This document shows positions 38,018-46,749 of a stretch of 64,000 bases of DNA, piece by piece; within the stretch, counting starts at the first letter, position 1, and each line of letters starts with the position of its first letter. The notes beneath the pieces were generated by a model. The model did not search any database. It was not told the DNA's origin and saw nothing but the letters and a program-made list of their open reading frames with translations. Origin of the DNA: Mangrovimicrobium sp033283385. GTDB lineage: Bacteria; Pseudomonadota; Gammaproteobacteria; Pseudomonadales; Halieaceae. Made by a program: the position numbers and the translations under genes. The DNA lies in NCBI GenBank assembly GCA_033283385.1, contig JAWMQQ010000001.1:744001-808000 (forward strand). The letters are read 5' to 3'.

Positions 38018-39309
38018 GGGCCGGCCTCCGTGTGGTCGCCGCCTTTAAGGCGCAGGATACCCAGCGCTTTCAGCACATATTTCTCGTAGACGGGCTCCGT
38101 GTTCCCGGTGCGCATCTTGCGCATGAAATACTTTTCGAAGGCGATTTTCGCCAGGTGCACCCACTTGCCCTGCTTCGCCCAGGTCAGGTTGCGAGGCGGA
38201 ATCTGCGGCAGGGCGACGAAGGCGACGCCGTCGTCGCCGAGGTCGGCCAGGCAGATTGCGTTCCAGGTCGCCTTGTGCCCGGCGGGCCTGCCGGCGAGGT
38301 CGTCCTCGATATTGTGCACGATGGCCGTCACCATCGATTCGATCATGTAACCGGTCTTGGGCGCCCCGGTGGGTACCGGGGTGACTTCCACCGGGGGAAT
38401 GGCGACGCAGACGCCGGCGGAAAAGATATTGGGGTATTTCGGGTTGCGCTGGTGTTCGTCGATCAGCACGAAGCCGCGCGGATTGCACATGTCCTCCACG
38501 GCGGCGACCGGGTCGATGCCCTTGAAGGCGGGAATGAACATGGTGAATGTTGTCGGCAACTCGTGCTGGCGCAGCGCCTTGCCGCTGTCGTCGTGCTCGG
38601 TGACGCTTACGACATCTGCGCTGACCTCATCGACTTTGGCGTTGGTGATCCACTTGATGTGCCGCTGCCGCAACTCGGACTCGAGCAGGTTTTTCGAATC
38701 GCCGACGCCGCCCAGGCCCATATGCCCGACGTAGGGCTCGCTGGTCACGAAGGTCATCGGCACCCGGTCGCGCAATTTGCGCTTGCGCAGGTCCGCGTCG
38801 ACGATCATGGCGAATTCGTAGGCGGGCCCGAAACAACTCGCACCCTGTACCGCTCCGATGACTACCGGCCCCGGGTTTCGCAGGAAAGCCTCGTAGGCCT
38901 CTGCGGCGCGGGCGGCATGGGGTGAGGTGCAGATGCTGTGGGTGTGGGCGTCGGGGCCCAGCCCGGGGATTTCGTCGAAAGCGAGTTTCGGACCGGTGGC
39001 GATGACCAGGTAGTCATACTCAAGTTGCCCGCCATCGGCGAGTCGCAGGCGGTTGTGTTCCGGCTCCAGATGCGTCACCGCCTGGCAGGCGAAGCGGATG
39101 CCCTTTTTTTCGACGTGGGGACGTATCGGCACCAGGACCTCGTCCAGCTTGCGCCAGCCTACGGTGACCCAGGGGTTGGAGGGGGTGAACTGGAAGTGCT
39201 CCGCCGGGTTTACCAGGGTCACTTCATGCTGCTTGCCCAGCACCTTTTTCAGGTCATAGGCTGCCGGCATACCGCCGAGGCCGGCTCCCAGAACAACGAT
39301 GTGTGCCAT
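38014..39309 (-). CDS. sqr: Sulfide:quinone oxidoreductase
   Basis: A 431-residue FAD protein: N-terminal dinucleotide fold (VVLGAGLGGMPAAYDL), NPAEHFQFTPSNPWV, and three cysteines at 127 (SICTSP), 159 (QGASCFGP) and 353 (NAICLADLG). These fall at the positions of Cys128, Cys160 and Cys356 of the Acidithiobacillus ferrooxidans enzyme, so it should oxidise sulfide to polysulfide and reduce the quinone pool. The C-terminal KIAFEKYFMRKMRTG is the amphipathic membrane-binding part. It is followed, with overlapping stop and start, by the DUF3365 cytochrome. Sulfide detoxification or energy use are both possible. Confidence 0.9.
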   Translation of the reverse strand: MAHIVVLGAGLGGMPAAYDLKKVLGKQHEVTLVNPAEHFQFTPSNPWVTVGWRKLDEVLVPIRPHVEKKGIRFACQAVTHLEPEHNRLRLADGGQLEYDYLVIATGPKLAFDEIPGLGPDAHTHSICTSPHAARAAEAYEAFLRNPGPVVIGAVQGASCFGPAYEFAMIVDADLRKRKLRDRVPMTFVTSEPYVGHMGLGGVGDSKNLLESELRQRHIKWITNAKVDEVSADVVSVTEHDDSGKALRQHELPTTFTMFIPAFKGIDPVAAVEDMCNPRGFVLIDEHQRNPKYPNIFSAGVCVAIPPVEVTPVPTGAPKTGYMIESMVTAIVHNIEDDLAGRPAGHKATWNAICLADLGDDGVAFVALPQIPPRNLTWAKQGKWVHLAKIAFEKYFMRKMRTGNTEPVYEKYVLKALGILRLKGGDHTEAGP

Positions 39310-39352
39310 GTGGGAACTCCGTTTTCGACTGTGGACGCCAGTGCTGCCGGCG

Positions 39353-40378
39353 TCAGAAATTGAAACCGGTCGCCTGTATTTCCAGTTGCTCGCGACTCAG
39401 CAGGCGTTGCTGCGCGGAGTAAACGCGCTGGTCGATCTCCATGCGGACAATGCCCCGCACCTGGGAAATCCAGTACCTGGTTTCGCTCTCGATCGTCTGG
39501 TCTGTTCGGAACTCGTCGAATGCCTTCGCGTAGGAGTAGCGATCCTCGATGGTAACGGGCCAGGTGGCCAGTTCGCCGGTCGGCAGGACCAGGTTGACCT
39601 GCTCTCCCACAGAAACACTGCGTGTACCGGTGGCCAGCGGTGTCGACGGACGGGACTCGTCAATAATCGCAAACGGGATCTCGAACGACGTGAAGGCCAC
39701 GAGTGGAGCAGGTATCGACGAAAGGCCGGAGGCAAAGGTCGCGGTATTCAGCAACTTCATGCCAAACACGTCAGTCAGCTGGAAAAACCCGCCGCTTTGC
39801 GACTGCCAGAAGTGCACGGTGTAGGCATCCGTTACATCGCTTCCGGTTTCCGTCACGCTCAACCTGGCGGCGAGCACCGGTTTGCCGGCCAGCGTGTAGA
39901 CCGGCGGCTGGATGTCCAGCTGTGCGTCCACGTCGGCCTCCCGGGCGGGTTCGCCCGCGGGGTCCGATTCGAGGGTGCCCTTGAAGCGCACACGGTCACC
40001 CGCGAGGTATGAACGCGTCCAGGTGTCGGGCAGGAATTCCGGCTGCAGGTAGAAGTCCTCGTCCGCGTCCAGTAACGCCAGCAGCTGCGGGTTTTGCGTC
40101 AGCAGCGATGCGTCCAGGTCGCAGGGGTTCAGGCTTCCGCCGCACAGATAGCGGTCACCCCGGTGCCATCCCGCGAACAGGTAGCCGGGCTTGGGAACAG
40201 CCTGGAAGACTTCGGCAAATCCCGTATCCGGGACGTCGATGGTGCACTGGGCCCCCGCGAGACAGCTGTAGTGTCCCGACTCGGTCATCACATTGCCGTC
40301 GGTGGGCACACTGATATTGATGCGGCAGGCCGCCAGGAGGAGCGTTGTGGACAGCAGGGTAAGGGCGCGAACTTTCAC
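39353..40378 (-). CDS. Lipoprotein of unknown function
   Basis: A 341-residue protein with a clear lipoprotein signal (MKVRALTLLSTTLLLAAC, Cys18). The first part has several cysteines (YSCLAGAQCTI, YLCGGSLNPC) and the GYLFAGWHRGDRYLC segment resembling the small beta modules seen in surface proteins; the rest looks beta-rich (PPVYTLAGKPVLAARLSV, TGTRSVSVGEQVNL). I do not recognise a family. GTG 40378 with GGAGG upstream is preferred over a TTG 15 bases earlier. It stands between the sqr and DUF3240 genes without close coupling. Confidence 0.75.
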   Translation of the reverse strand: MKVRALTLLSTTLLLAACRINISVPTDGNVMTESGHYSCLAGAQCTIDVPDTGFAEVFQAVPKPGYLFAGWHRGDRYLCGGSLNPCDLDASLLTQNPQLLALLDADEDFYLQPEFLPDTWTRSYLAGDRVRFKGTLESDPAGEPAREADVDAQLDIQPPVYTLAGKPVLAARLSVTETGSDVTDAYTVHFWQSQSGGFFQLTDVFGMKLLNTATFASGLSSIPAPLVAFTSFEIPFAIIDESRPSTPLATGTRSVSVGEQVNLVLPTGELATWPVTIEDRYSYAKAFDEFRTDQTIESETRYWISQVRGIVRMEIDQRVYSAQQRLLSREQLEIQATGFNF

Positions 40379-40473
40379 GGAACCTCCACGCAAACGGATG
40401 CGACTGAATACGGAGAGAGAGCATCAGTCTAGTCGAAGCACGGCTGGGCGCCTTGACGGATATCAACACTTTG

Positions 40474-40788
40474 TTACGGCGAAGCCTGCGGCAGGTGCCC
40501 CGCGGACTGCAGCGGGGTGATCCAGTAGCGGATCGGGCTGGCGCTGCACACGGCCTCCAGCGCCGCCAGTAGCGCCGCCTCGTGCTCGACTTCGTGCAGG
40601 ATTTCCACCCGGCACAGGCGCCGGTAGCCGGCGACCTGCTCGCGCAGGTCGTACTGGCTGTGTTCCCGGCTGTAACCGTCGATGGCCTGCATGCTGAAGC
40701 CGGACACTTCCTCGAGCTGGATCAGCGCGTCGATCAGGTCGTCGCGTATACCCTCGGAAAACATTGCCACCAGCAATTGTTCGTTCAT
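40474..40788 (-). CDS. DUF3240 (PII-like) protein of the metal efflux operon
   Basis: A 104-residue protein with MNEQLLVAMFSEGIRDDLIDALI, SGFSMQAIDGYSREH and RYWITPL, the pattern of the DUF3240 family, a PII-like fold often encoded right after CzcA-type pumps. ATG 40788 has AAGGAG at good distance and overlaps the czcA stop (ATGA), so it is translated with the pump. By analogy with PII proteins it could modulate the pump or bind metal; this is inference. Confidence 0.82.
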   Translation of the reverse strand: MNEQLLVAMFSEGIRDDLIDALIQLEEVSGFSMQAIDGYSREHSQYDLREQVAGYRRLCRVEILHEVEHEAALLAALEAVCSASPIRYWITPLQSAGHLPQASP

Positions 40789-43700
40789 GACGTTCTCCTT
40801 TGCAGCCACAGGTAGGCCAGCGGCAGCGCGTACAGGGTGGTGAGGGTCGAGGTGAACAGTCCGCCGGTTACCACGATGGCCAGCGGGCGTTGCACTTCGG
40901 CGCCCGGGCCGGTCGCGAAGATCAGCGGCAGCAGGCCAAACATCGCGGTCATCGCCGTCATCAGGATGGGGCGCAGCCGTTTCACCGCGCCGCTGCTGAC
41001 CCGGGTGTCGTGGTCGGGAATGACCGAGGCGGTCTGCTCGAAGTGGCTGACCATCACCACGCCGTTGAGTACCGCCACGCCCAGCAGCGCGATAAAGCCG
41101 ACCGAGGCGGGCACCGAGAGGTATTCGCCGCTGGCGAACAGCGCGACGATACCGCCGACCAGGGCGAAGGGCACGTTGGCCAGGATCAGCAGCGCCAGCG
41201 GCAGCGAGCGGAAGGTGACGAACAGGATGACCAGGATCAGCAGCACCGCGGCGGGCACCACCAGTGACAGGTTGCGCATGGCGCGGGCCTGGTTCTCGAA
41301 TTCGCCACCGAAGTCGATGGAGTAGCCTGTGGGCAATGTCAGTTCATTGTCGATACGCCCCTGCAGTTCCTCCACGAAGCCGACGATATCCCGCCCGGTG
41401 ACGTTGCTGGTCACCACGCCGAAGCGGTTGCCGCGCTCGCGACTGACCAGCAGCGGCCCCTCGCGGAAGCTGATATCGGCGATGGCTTCCAGCGGCGCCA
41501 CCGTGCCGTCGGGCAGGCTCACCAGCTGCTGTTTGAGCGCGGCGATGCTGCTGGCGGGGTCCGCCACGGAGCCGCGGCTGGAGATGACCAGCGGAAAGCG
41601 CTTCTTGCCCTCGATGATCTCCGAGGCGATCACGCCTTCGAGCTGCGAGCGCAGGTAGCGCGACAACTCGTCGACGTGCATGCCGTGGGCGGCGGCGAAC
41701 TGCTGGTTCAGGCGCACATTGAGGAAGCGCCCGCCCTCGATCACCGCGGCCTGGATATCCACGGCGCCGGTCATCTGCTGCAGTTGGCCCTGGACCTGCG
41801 CGACCAGGCCGGCGAGAGTGGCGATGTCGTCGCCGAAGACCTTGATGGTGAGGTCGCCGCGCGAGCCGGTGAGCATCTCCGAGACACGCATCTGGATAGG
41901 CTGGGTAAAGCCGAAGTTGATGCCCGGGAATTGCTGCAGCACTTCGCGCATGCGCGCGATCAGCTCCTCCTTGGAATTCACGCTCCACTGGTCGCGCGGG
42001 TGCAGCTCGAGGAAGACGTCGGTTTCGTTGAGCCCCATCGGGTCCAGGCCCAGTTCGTCGGAGCCAGTGCGCGCGACGATCTGCTTGATCTCCGGTACCT
42101 GCGCCAGCAGCGCGGCCTCCACCTGCCGGTCGAGATCCAGCGAGGCCTGCAGCGAGATGCTGGGTGATTTTTCCAGCTGGATGATGACGTCGCCCTCGTC
42201 GAGGGTCGGCATGAAGGCCTTGCCGACAAATCCCAGCAGGACGCCGGCGCCGACCAGCAGCAGCGGCAGCACGACCAGCAGCGGGCGCGGGCGGCGCAGC
42301 ACCTTGTGCAGGCTGTCGCGGTAGACCGCCTGCAGCTTGCGCACGTAACCGGGCGTGCTCTCGGCGCCGGACTTGAGCAGCAGGGAGGCGAGCACCGGGA
42401 TCACGGTCAGCGACAGGACGAGGGCGGAGATCATGGCGAACACGATGGTCAGCGCCACCGGTGTGAACAGCTTGCCCTCCAGCCCGGTCATGGTCAGCAG
42501 CGGGGAGAACACGATGAGCACGATGATCGTGCCCGAAACCACGGGCGTCGCGACATCCTTGCTCGCCCGGTAGATCAGGTGCAGCCGCGGCAGTCCCGGC
42601 TTGTGCGAGAGCTGGGTGGCGATGTTCTCCACCACCACCACCGCGCCGTCCACCAGCATGCCGATAGCGATCACCAGTCCGCCCAGGCTCATCAGGTTGG
42701 CGGACAGGCCGAAGCCGGACATCCACATGAAGGTCGCCAGCGCCGCCAGCGGCAGCGAGAGGGACACCACCAGCGAGGCGCGCAGGTCGCCGAGGAACAG
42801 CGAAAGCACGCCGATCACCAGCACCACCGCCAGCAGCAGTGCCTCGGTGATGGTGCCCACGGCAGTGTCGATCAGGGTGGAGCGGTCATAGAACACGTTG
42901 AGCGACGAGCCGGCGGGCAGGGTCGGTTCCAGCTCGGCGAGCTTGGCTTTCACGCCGGCGACCACCTCGGCGGTGTTGCTGTCCTTGAGCGCGATCACCA
43001 GGGCCTCTGCGGCTTCATCGCCATTGCGGGTAACCGCGCCGTAGCGGGTGAGGTGGCCGGTGCCGACATCGGCGACGTCGGACAGGCGGTAGTTGATCCC
43101 GTCCCGGGTGGCGACCACCAGTGCGCCGATATCGTCCACCGATTGCAGGCGGCCCTCGGTGCGCACGATCAGCGTGTCGTTGCCCTCGATGATGCGGCCC
43201 GCGCCCGAGTTCAGGTTGTTGGCGACCAGGAGGTCCTGCAGGTCGCCCAGGGTGAGGCCCAGCCAGGCCAGCTGTTCCGTGCGCGGCGTGACCTGGTAGG
43301 TGCGCGCGTAGCCGCCGAGGATATTCACGTCGGCGACGCCGGCCACGGTGCGCAGCGCCGGGCGGATCACCCAGTCGAGCAGCTCGCGGCGCTGCATCAG
43401 CGTCAGCGCGGGGTTCTCCAGGGTGAACATGAACATTTCCGACAGCGGGGTGCTCATCGGCGCGATACCGCCGCTGATGTCCGCCGGCAGGCTGTCCCAG
43501 AGGTTGGCCAGGCGCTCGGTGACCTGCTGCCGCGCCCAGTAGATGTCGGTGCCGTCGACGAAATCCAGGGTGATGGCGGTGATCGAGTACTTGGTGGTCG
43601 AGCGCAGCATCTGCTGGTGGGGAATGCCCAGCAGTTCAGTCTCGATAGGGTGGGTAACCTGTTGTTCGATCTCCTCCGGTGTCATCCCGGGCGCCTTGAG

Positions 43701-43850
43701 AATGATCTTCACCTGGGTGGGGGAGATATCCGGGAAGGCGTCGATGGGAATCTGCAGCCAGGCGCGGACGCCGAGGGCGACGACGACCGTCGCCAGCATC
43801 AGCACGAACAGCCGCTGGGTCAGGGCAAAACGGATAGCCGCGTCCAGCAT
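40785..43850 (-). CDS. czcA: Heavy-metal efflux RND pump, CzcA family
   Basis: A 1021-residue RND transporter: an N-terminal helix, a periplasmic loop (FPDISPTQVKI, GMTPEEIEQQVTHPIE), helices 2-6 with SLGGLVIAIGMLVDGAVVVVEN, a second periplasmic loop (PTLDEGDVIIQLEKSP) and helices 8-12 (SVGFIALLGVAVLNGVVMVS). PGMTPEEIEQQVT and KAFMPTLDEGD are typical of metal-exporting (HME) RND pumps. With CzcB and CzcC it spans both membranes and expels metal cations by proton antiport; which metal cannot be decided. The start shares a base with the czcB stop, and DUF3240 follows in overlap. Confidence 0.93.
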   Translation of the reverse strand: MLDAAIRFALTQRLFVLMLATVVVALGVRAWLQIPIDAFPDISPTQVKIILKAPGMTPEEIEQQVTHPIETELLGIPHQQMLRSTTKYSITAITLDFVDGTDIYWARQQVTERLANLWDSLPADISGGIAPMSTPLSEMFMFTLENPALTLMQRRELLDWVIRPALRTVAGVADVNILGGYARTYQVTPRTEQLAWLGLTLGDLQDLLVANNLNSGAGRIIEGNDTLIVRTEGRLQSVDDIGALVVATRDGINYRLSDVADVGTGHLTRYGAVTRNGDEAAEALVIALKDSNTAEVVAGVKAKLAELEPTLPAGSSLNVFYDRSTLIDTAVGTITEALLLAVVLVIGVLSLFLGDLRASLVVSLSLPLAALATFMWMSGFGLSANLMSLGGLVIAIGMLVDGAVVVVENIATQLSHKPGLPRLHLIYRASKDVATPVVSGTIIVLIVFSPLLTMTGLEGKLFTPVALTIVFAMISALVLSLTVIPVLASLLLKSGAESTPGYVRKLQAVYRDSLHKVLRRPRPLLVVLPLLLVGAGVLLGFVGKAFMPTLDEGDVIIQLEKSPSISLQASLDLDRQVEAALLAQVPEIKQIVARTGSDELGLDPMGLNETDVFLELHPRDQWSVNSKEELIARMREVLQQFPGINFGFTQPIQMRVSEMLTGSRGDLTIKVFGDDIATLAGLVAQVQGQLQQMTGAVDIQAAVIEGGRFLNVRLNQQFAAAHGMHVDELSRYLRSQLEGVIASEIIEGKKRFPLVISSRGSVADPASSIAALKQQLVSLPDGTVAPLEAIADISFREGPLLVSRERGNRFGVVTSNVTGRDIVGFVEELQGRIDNELTLPTGYSIDFGGEFENQARAMRNLSLVVPAAVLLILVILFVTFRSLPLALLILANVPFALVGGIVALFASGEYLSVPASVGFIALLGVAVLNGVVMVSHFEQTASVIPDHDTRVSSGAVKRLRPILMTAMTAMFGLLPLIFATGPGAEVQRPLAIVVTGGLFTSTLTTLYALPLAYLWLQRRTS

Positions 43851-44872
43851 CAGTCACCCCCCAGCCCGAGCATGATGCCCTGTACGGCGCTGACGGAGCT
43901 GGCCAGTACCTCGCGGTCGGCCAGCGGTGCGGAGCAGCTCACCACGTAACCCTCCGCAGTAGTGCTGAGCACTTCCACCGGCACCAGTTGCAGTTGTTCA
44001 CCCGAGCGTATGAGCACCGCCGGGTCGCCCTGCCAGTGCAGCAGCGCCCCGCGCGGTATGACGTAGCCGGCGCGTTGGTACCAGGGGGTCACCATCACCT
44101 GCTGTCCCGGCAGCCACTGGCAGTCGGCGGTGAGCGGGGCGCTCCAGGCGCGGCGGTAGAAACCCTCCGCCACGGCGCTGATCCCGTCCACCGCCAGTTC
44201 GCACTGCCCGCCGCGCAGTTGCGCCAGGCCGGCGCCGCGCTCGGTGGGCACGGCGACCTGCAGGCGCAGCGCCTCCTCGGGAACGATCACAGCGATCTCG
44301 CCGCCCTCGGCGATGCCGGGCATGTCCAGGGCGTACAGCAGGCGCCCGGCTGCGGGCGCGGTGAACAGGATGCGGTCCGGGTCCTGGGCGTCCTCGATCA
44401 GGCGCTCGCGGAAGTGGTCCAGGTGCTCGTACTCGAGTTGCAGCATGTAGTAGGCGTCGCTGATCTCGATCCAGCGGCTCTCGTCGATCGCCTTGCGCTG
44501 GTAAAGCGCGCGATTGCTCTCGAAGCGCTTTTTCGCCACCGCGTAGCGCTCGCCGACGACCTTGTACTCGGTGATGAAGTGGTGGATTTCCGGGCCGGAG
44601 AGTTCGGCGATGGGCTGGCCGGCCGCGACCGTATCGCCCGGGTTCACCAGGTAGTGAATGCGCTGAATGCGGTGCGGTGAGACCAGGCTCAGCGCATCGC
44701 CGGGGCGAAAACTCACCCTGGCCGCCAGCGGCGATCCGGTGTAGCCCCCGCTGGCGGACACCCGCACGTAATCCAGCTGCAGCGCGCCGAGGTCGGCGGT
44801 GGCGATAGTCTGCGCCAGCGCCGGGACGGCGACGAGGCTCGCCAGCGCGATCAAGAGTCTTGGCTTTTTCAT
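43850..44872 (-). CDS. czcB: RND efflux periplasmic adaptor (CzcB-like)
   Basis: A 340-residue membrane-fusion protein: signal peptide (to about residue 20, PALA), a lipoyl half (IHYLVNPGDTVAAGQPIAEL), a helical hairpin (EYKVVGERYAVAKKRFESNRALYQRKAIDESRW) and a second lipoyl half with FTAPAAGRLLYAL, then a beta domain. It links the CzcA pump to the CzcC channel. It lacks the His-rich N-terminal region of classic CzcB. ATGA overlap with czcC and shared-base coupling with czcA show one operon. Confidence 0.87.
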   Translation of the reverse strand: MKKPRLLIALASLVAVPALAQTIATADLGALQLDYVRVSASGGYTGSPLAARVSFRPGDALSLVSPHRIQRIHYLVNPGDTVAAGQPIAELSGPEIHHFITEYKVVGERYAVAKKRFESNRALYQRKAIDESRWIEISDAYYMLQLEYEHLDHFRERLIEDAQDPDRILFTAPAAGRLLYALDMPGIAEGGEIAVIVPEEALRLQVAVPTERGAGLAQLRGGQCELAVDGISAVAEGFYRRAWSAPLTADCQWLPGQQVMVTPWYQRAGYVIPRGALLHWQGDPAVLIRSGEQLQLVPVEVLSTTAEGYVVSCSAPLADREVLASSVSAVQGIMLGLGGD

Positions 44873-46056
44873 AGGGGGATTCCTGCTGCCTGGCGGCTCA
44901 TGGCGCGGTTCTGGCCGATGAGTAGCTGGTTGACGGCCGCCTCGGACTGGCGGTCGAGATCGGCGATCATCCGCTTGATGCGGATCTCGCTGCCCATTTC
45001 ATTGAGTTGCGACAGTGCCTGCGCCTCGCTGCGCAGCTCGCCGCTGATGTCCGCAGACTCGTCCAGCAGCGACTGGCGGCGCTGCAGGTAAGCGGCTTCC
45101 AGCTGCAGTCGCTGCCAGGCCTGCGCGAGTTCCTGCTGCAGTTCGTCGCGGTCACGGTAATACAGGCGCGCCGCATTGCGCCACTCGCTGGTGCTGGACT
45201 GGCTGTCGCTGCCGAGGAAGCCGATGGGGACCTCGATGGCGACGCCGTACTGGTCCTCGCTGAAGGCCTGGGTTTCCACGCGCTTGGCGCCCAGTCGCAG
45301 GTTCCAGGGTGCTGCCCGGGAACTGCCCGCGGCAATCAGCGCGCGCTGCTGCTCCCAGCCCAGCTCCAGCAGGCGCAGCGCCGGATGGCCCTGCCACGCC
45401 TCGCCGGTGGGGGCGGGGCCCTCGTCGATCTGTCCCGGAATGCTGCCCAGTCCGGAAACCTGGCGGAAACGCGCCCGCCAGCGCTGTGCCTGGGCGCGCT
45501 GGTCCTCGAGTTCGATACGCGCGTCGACCAGTTCCTGGCGCACCAGCAGCAGCGCGTAGCGGGTGGTGCCGCGGGCGTCGAACAGGGACTGCTCGCGCGC
45601 CCGCAGCTGTTCCAGCAGGTCGATCTTCTTCTGTGCCTGCTGCGCGCGGTACTCGGCGATGCGAGCGGTCCACACCGCCTCGCGCACCAGGCCGGAAAAG
45701 TACAGGCGGCGGCGCTCGGCTTCAGTGGCGGACAAGCCGTCGGCGAGCTCGCGCAGCTGCGAGTCCTGCTGGTAAAGGAAGGGCGACTTGATCGGCAGGT
45801 TGAGGCCGATCTCGGTCTCGTCGGTGCCCAGCCGCTCCTGGCTCTGCAGGTAGCTGGCGTCGATCGAGGGCAGGGCGGCCAGCCAGGCCGAGGCTGTGAA
45901 GGGGGTGGTTTCGCCGTCGACGGCCTGCCGCGACATCGCCGATTCGACCGCGCCCGACAGCGGCAGGTCGCTGGCCGAGACGGTTTCGGCGCCGGCAACG
46001 CCCGGCAGGAGCGCGACAGCGAGCAGGGTGCAGAGCTTGCGTGTGAACTGTGGCAT
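44869..46056 (-). CDS. czcC: Outer-membrane efflux channel (CzcC/TolC family)
   Basis: A 395-residue protein with a signal peptide ending VAGA-ETV and long amphipathic helices (RRLYFSGLVREAVWTARIAEYRA, QLRAREQSLFDARGTTRYALL) repeated in two halves, as in TolC-type channels. APWNLRLGAKRVE and the strands after it match the CzcC branch. ATG 46056 is used; a TTG two codons before is also open. A run of ten G (ten C on the coding strand) lies 25-34 bases upstream of the start. First gene of czcCBA-DUF3240. Confidence 0.87.
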   Translation of the reverse strand: MPQFTRKLCTLLAVALLPGVAGAETVSASDLPLSGAVESAMSRQAVDGETTPFTASAWLAALPSIDASYLQSQERLGTDETEIGLNLPIKSPFLYQQDSQLRELADGLSATEAERRRLYFSGLVREAVWTARIAEYRAQQAQKKIDLLEQLRAREQSLFDARGTTRYALLLVRQELVDARIELEDQRAQAQRWRARFRQVSGLGSIPGQIDEGPAPTGEAWQGHPALRLLELGWEQQRALIAAGSSRAAPWNLRLGAKRVETQAFSEDQYGVAIEVPIGFLGSDSQSSTSEWRNAARLYYRDRDELQQELAQAWQRLQLEAAYLQRRQSLLDESADISGELRSEAQALSQLNEMGSEIRIKRMIADLDRQSEAAVNQLLIGQNRAMSRQAAGIPL

Positions 46057-46080
46057 GTCCAATCCGTAACAGTGGTGGCT

Positions 46081-46090
46081 GGGGGGGGGG
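46081..46090 (-). repeat. Ten-base G/C homopolymer upstream of czcC
   Basis: An uninterrupted run of ten G on the plus strand, i.e. ten C in the czcC leader, followed by a further GCGGGGG stretch. Such tracts slip in length during replication and can alter promoter spacing or leader structure. Confidence 0.7.
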
Positions 46091-46130
46091 ACTGCGGGGG
46101 ATAATAGGGACGCAATGGCGGGATAACATC

Positions 46131-46168
46131 GGGCAAGTGTTCGCCCGGAGGCTATGGTACACTTGTCC
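46131..46168. promoter_or_regulatory. Inverted repeat between czcC and the LuxR-type regulator
   Basis: GGGCAAGTGTTC (46131-46142) and GTACACTTGTCC (46157-46168) are reverse complements at 10 of 12 positions, with their centres 26 bases apart. The site lies 34 bases before the regulator's start and 75 before czcC, so a dimeric factor here could control both. Confidence 0.55.
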
Positions 46169-46201
46169 GATAGGATGTAACTGGCTGTTTATTAAGGAAA
46201 A

Positions 46202-46696
46202 ATGAAAGACATTCTCATCGCCGCCGTGCTCGGCGCAGTCATGCTGCTGAATTCCCTGGATGTAATCATGGACACCAGGCTCGGCGTGCCCATGTGGCAT
46301 ATCGTCGAGGAGGCGATGATCGTCGTCGCCTCCGGTATCGGCTTCGTCTATCTGCTGTGGGAGCGTCGCCGGCGCAACCAGGAGCTGCGCGCCCTCACCA
46401 GCGACCTCTCGGCCGCCGACCGGCAGCTGAAGTCAATCACCGAGGAGATGCGCCGCGCGCGCGCCAGTTACAGCACCGCGATCCACCAGCAGTTCAATGA
46501 CTGGGGCCTGACCCAGAGCGAGCAGGAAGTGGCCATGCTGTTGCTCAAGGGGCTAAGCTTTCGCGAGATCGCGGTGGTGCGCGACACGCGCGAGAAAACC
46601 GTGCGCCAGCAGGCCTCGGCGATCTACACCAAGTCCGGGCTGGAAGGGCGCCACGCGTTCTCCGCCTGGTTCCTGGAAGATTTCATGGCTGCCTGA
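46202..46696 (+). CDS. Membrane-anchored LuxR-type transcription regulator
   Basis: A 164-residue protein with two hydrophobic helices (about 3-20 and 33-53), a charged coiled-coil (ERRRRNQELRALTSDLSAADRQLKSI) and a C-terminal LuxR/GerE helix-turn-helix (LTQSEQEVAMLLLKGLSFREIA, TREKTVRQQASAIY). It has no receiver domain, so any signal must enter through the membrane part or the coiled coil. It is divergent from czcCBA and separated from it by a possible operator, so control of the efflux pump is a reasonable inference. AAGGAA precedes ATG 46202. Confidence 0.85.
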   Translation: MKDILIAAVLGAVMLLNSLDVIMDTRLGVPMWHIVEEAMIVVASGIGFVYLLWERRRRNQELRALTSDLSAADRQLKSITEEMRRARASYSTAIHQQFNDWGLTQSEQEVAMLLLKGLSFREIAVVRDTREKTVRQQASAIYTKSGLEGRHAFSAWFLEDFMAA

Positions 46697-46749
46697 GCCG
46701 GGCGAGTTGTCCCGCCGGCATCGAGCAAGGCAGGACTGAGGACTGATAC

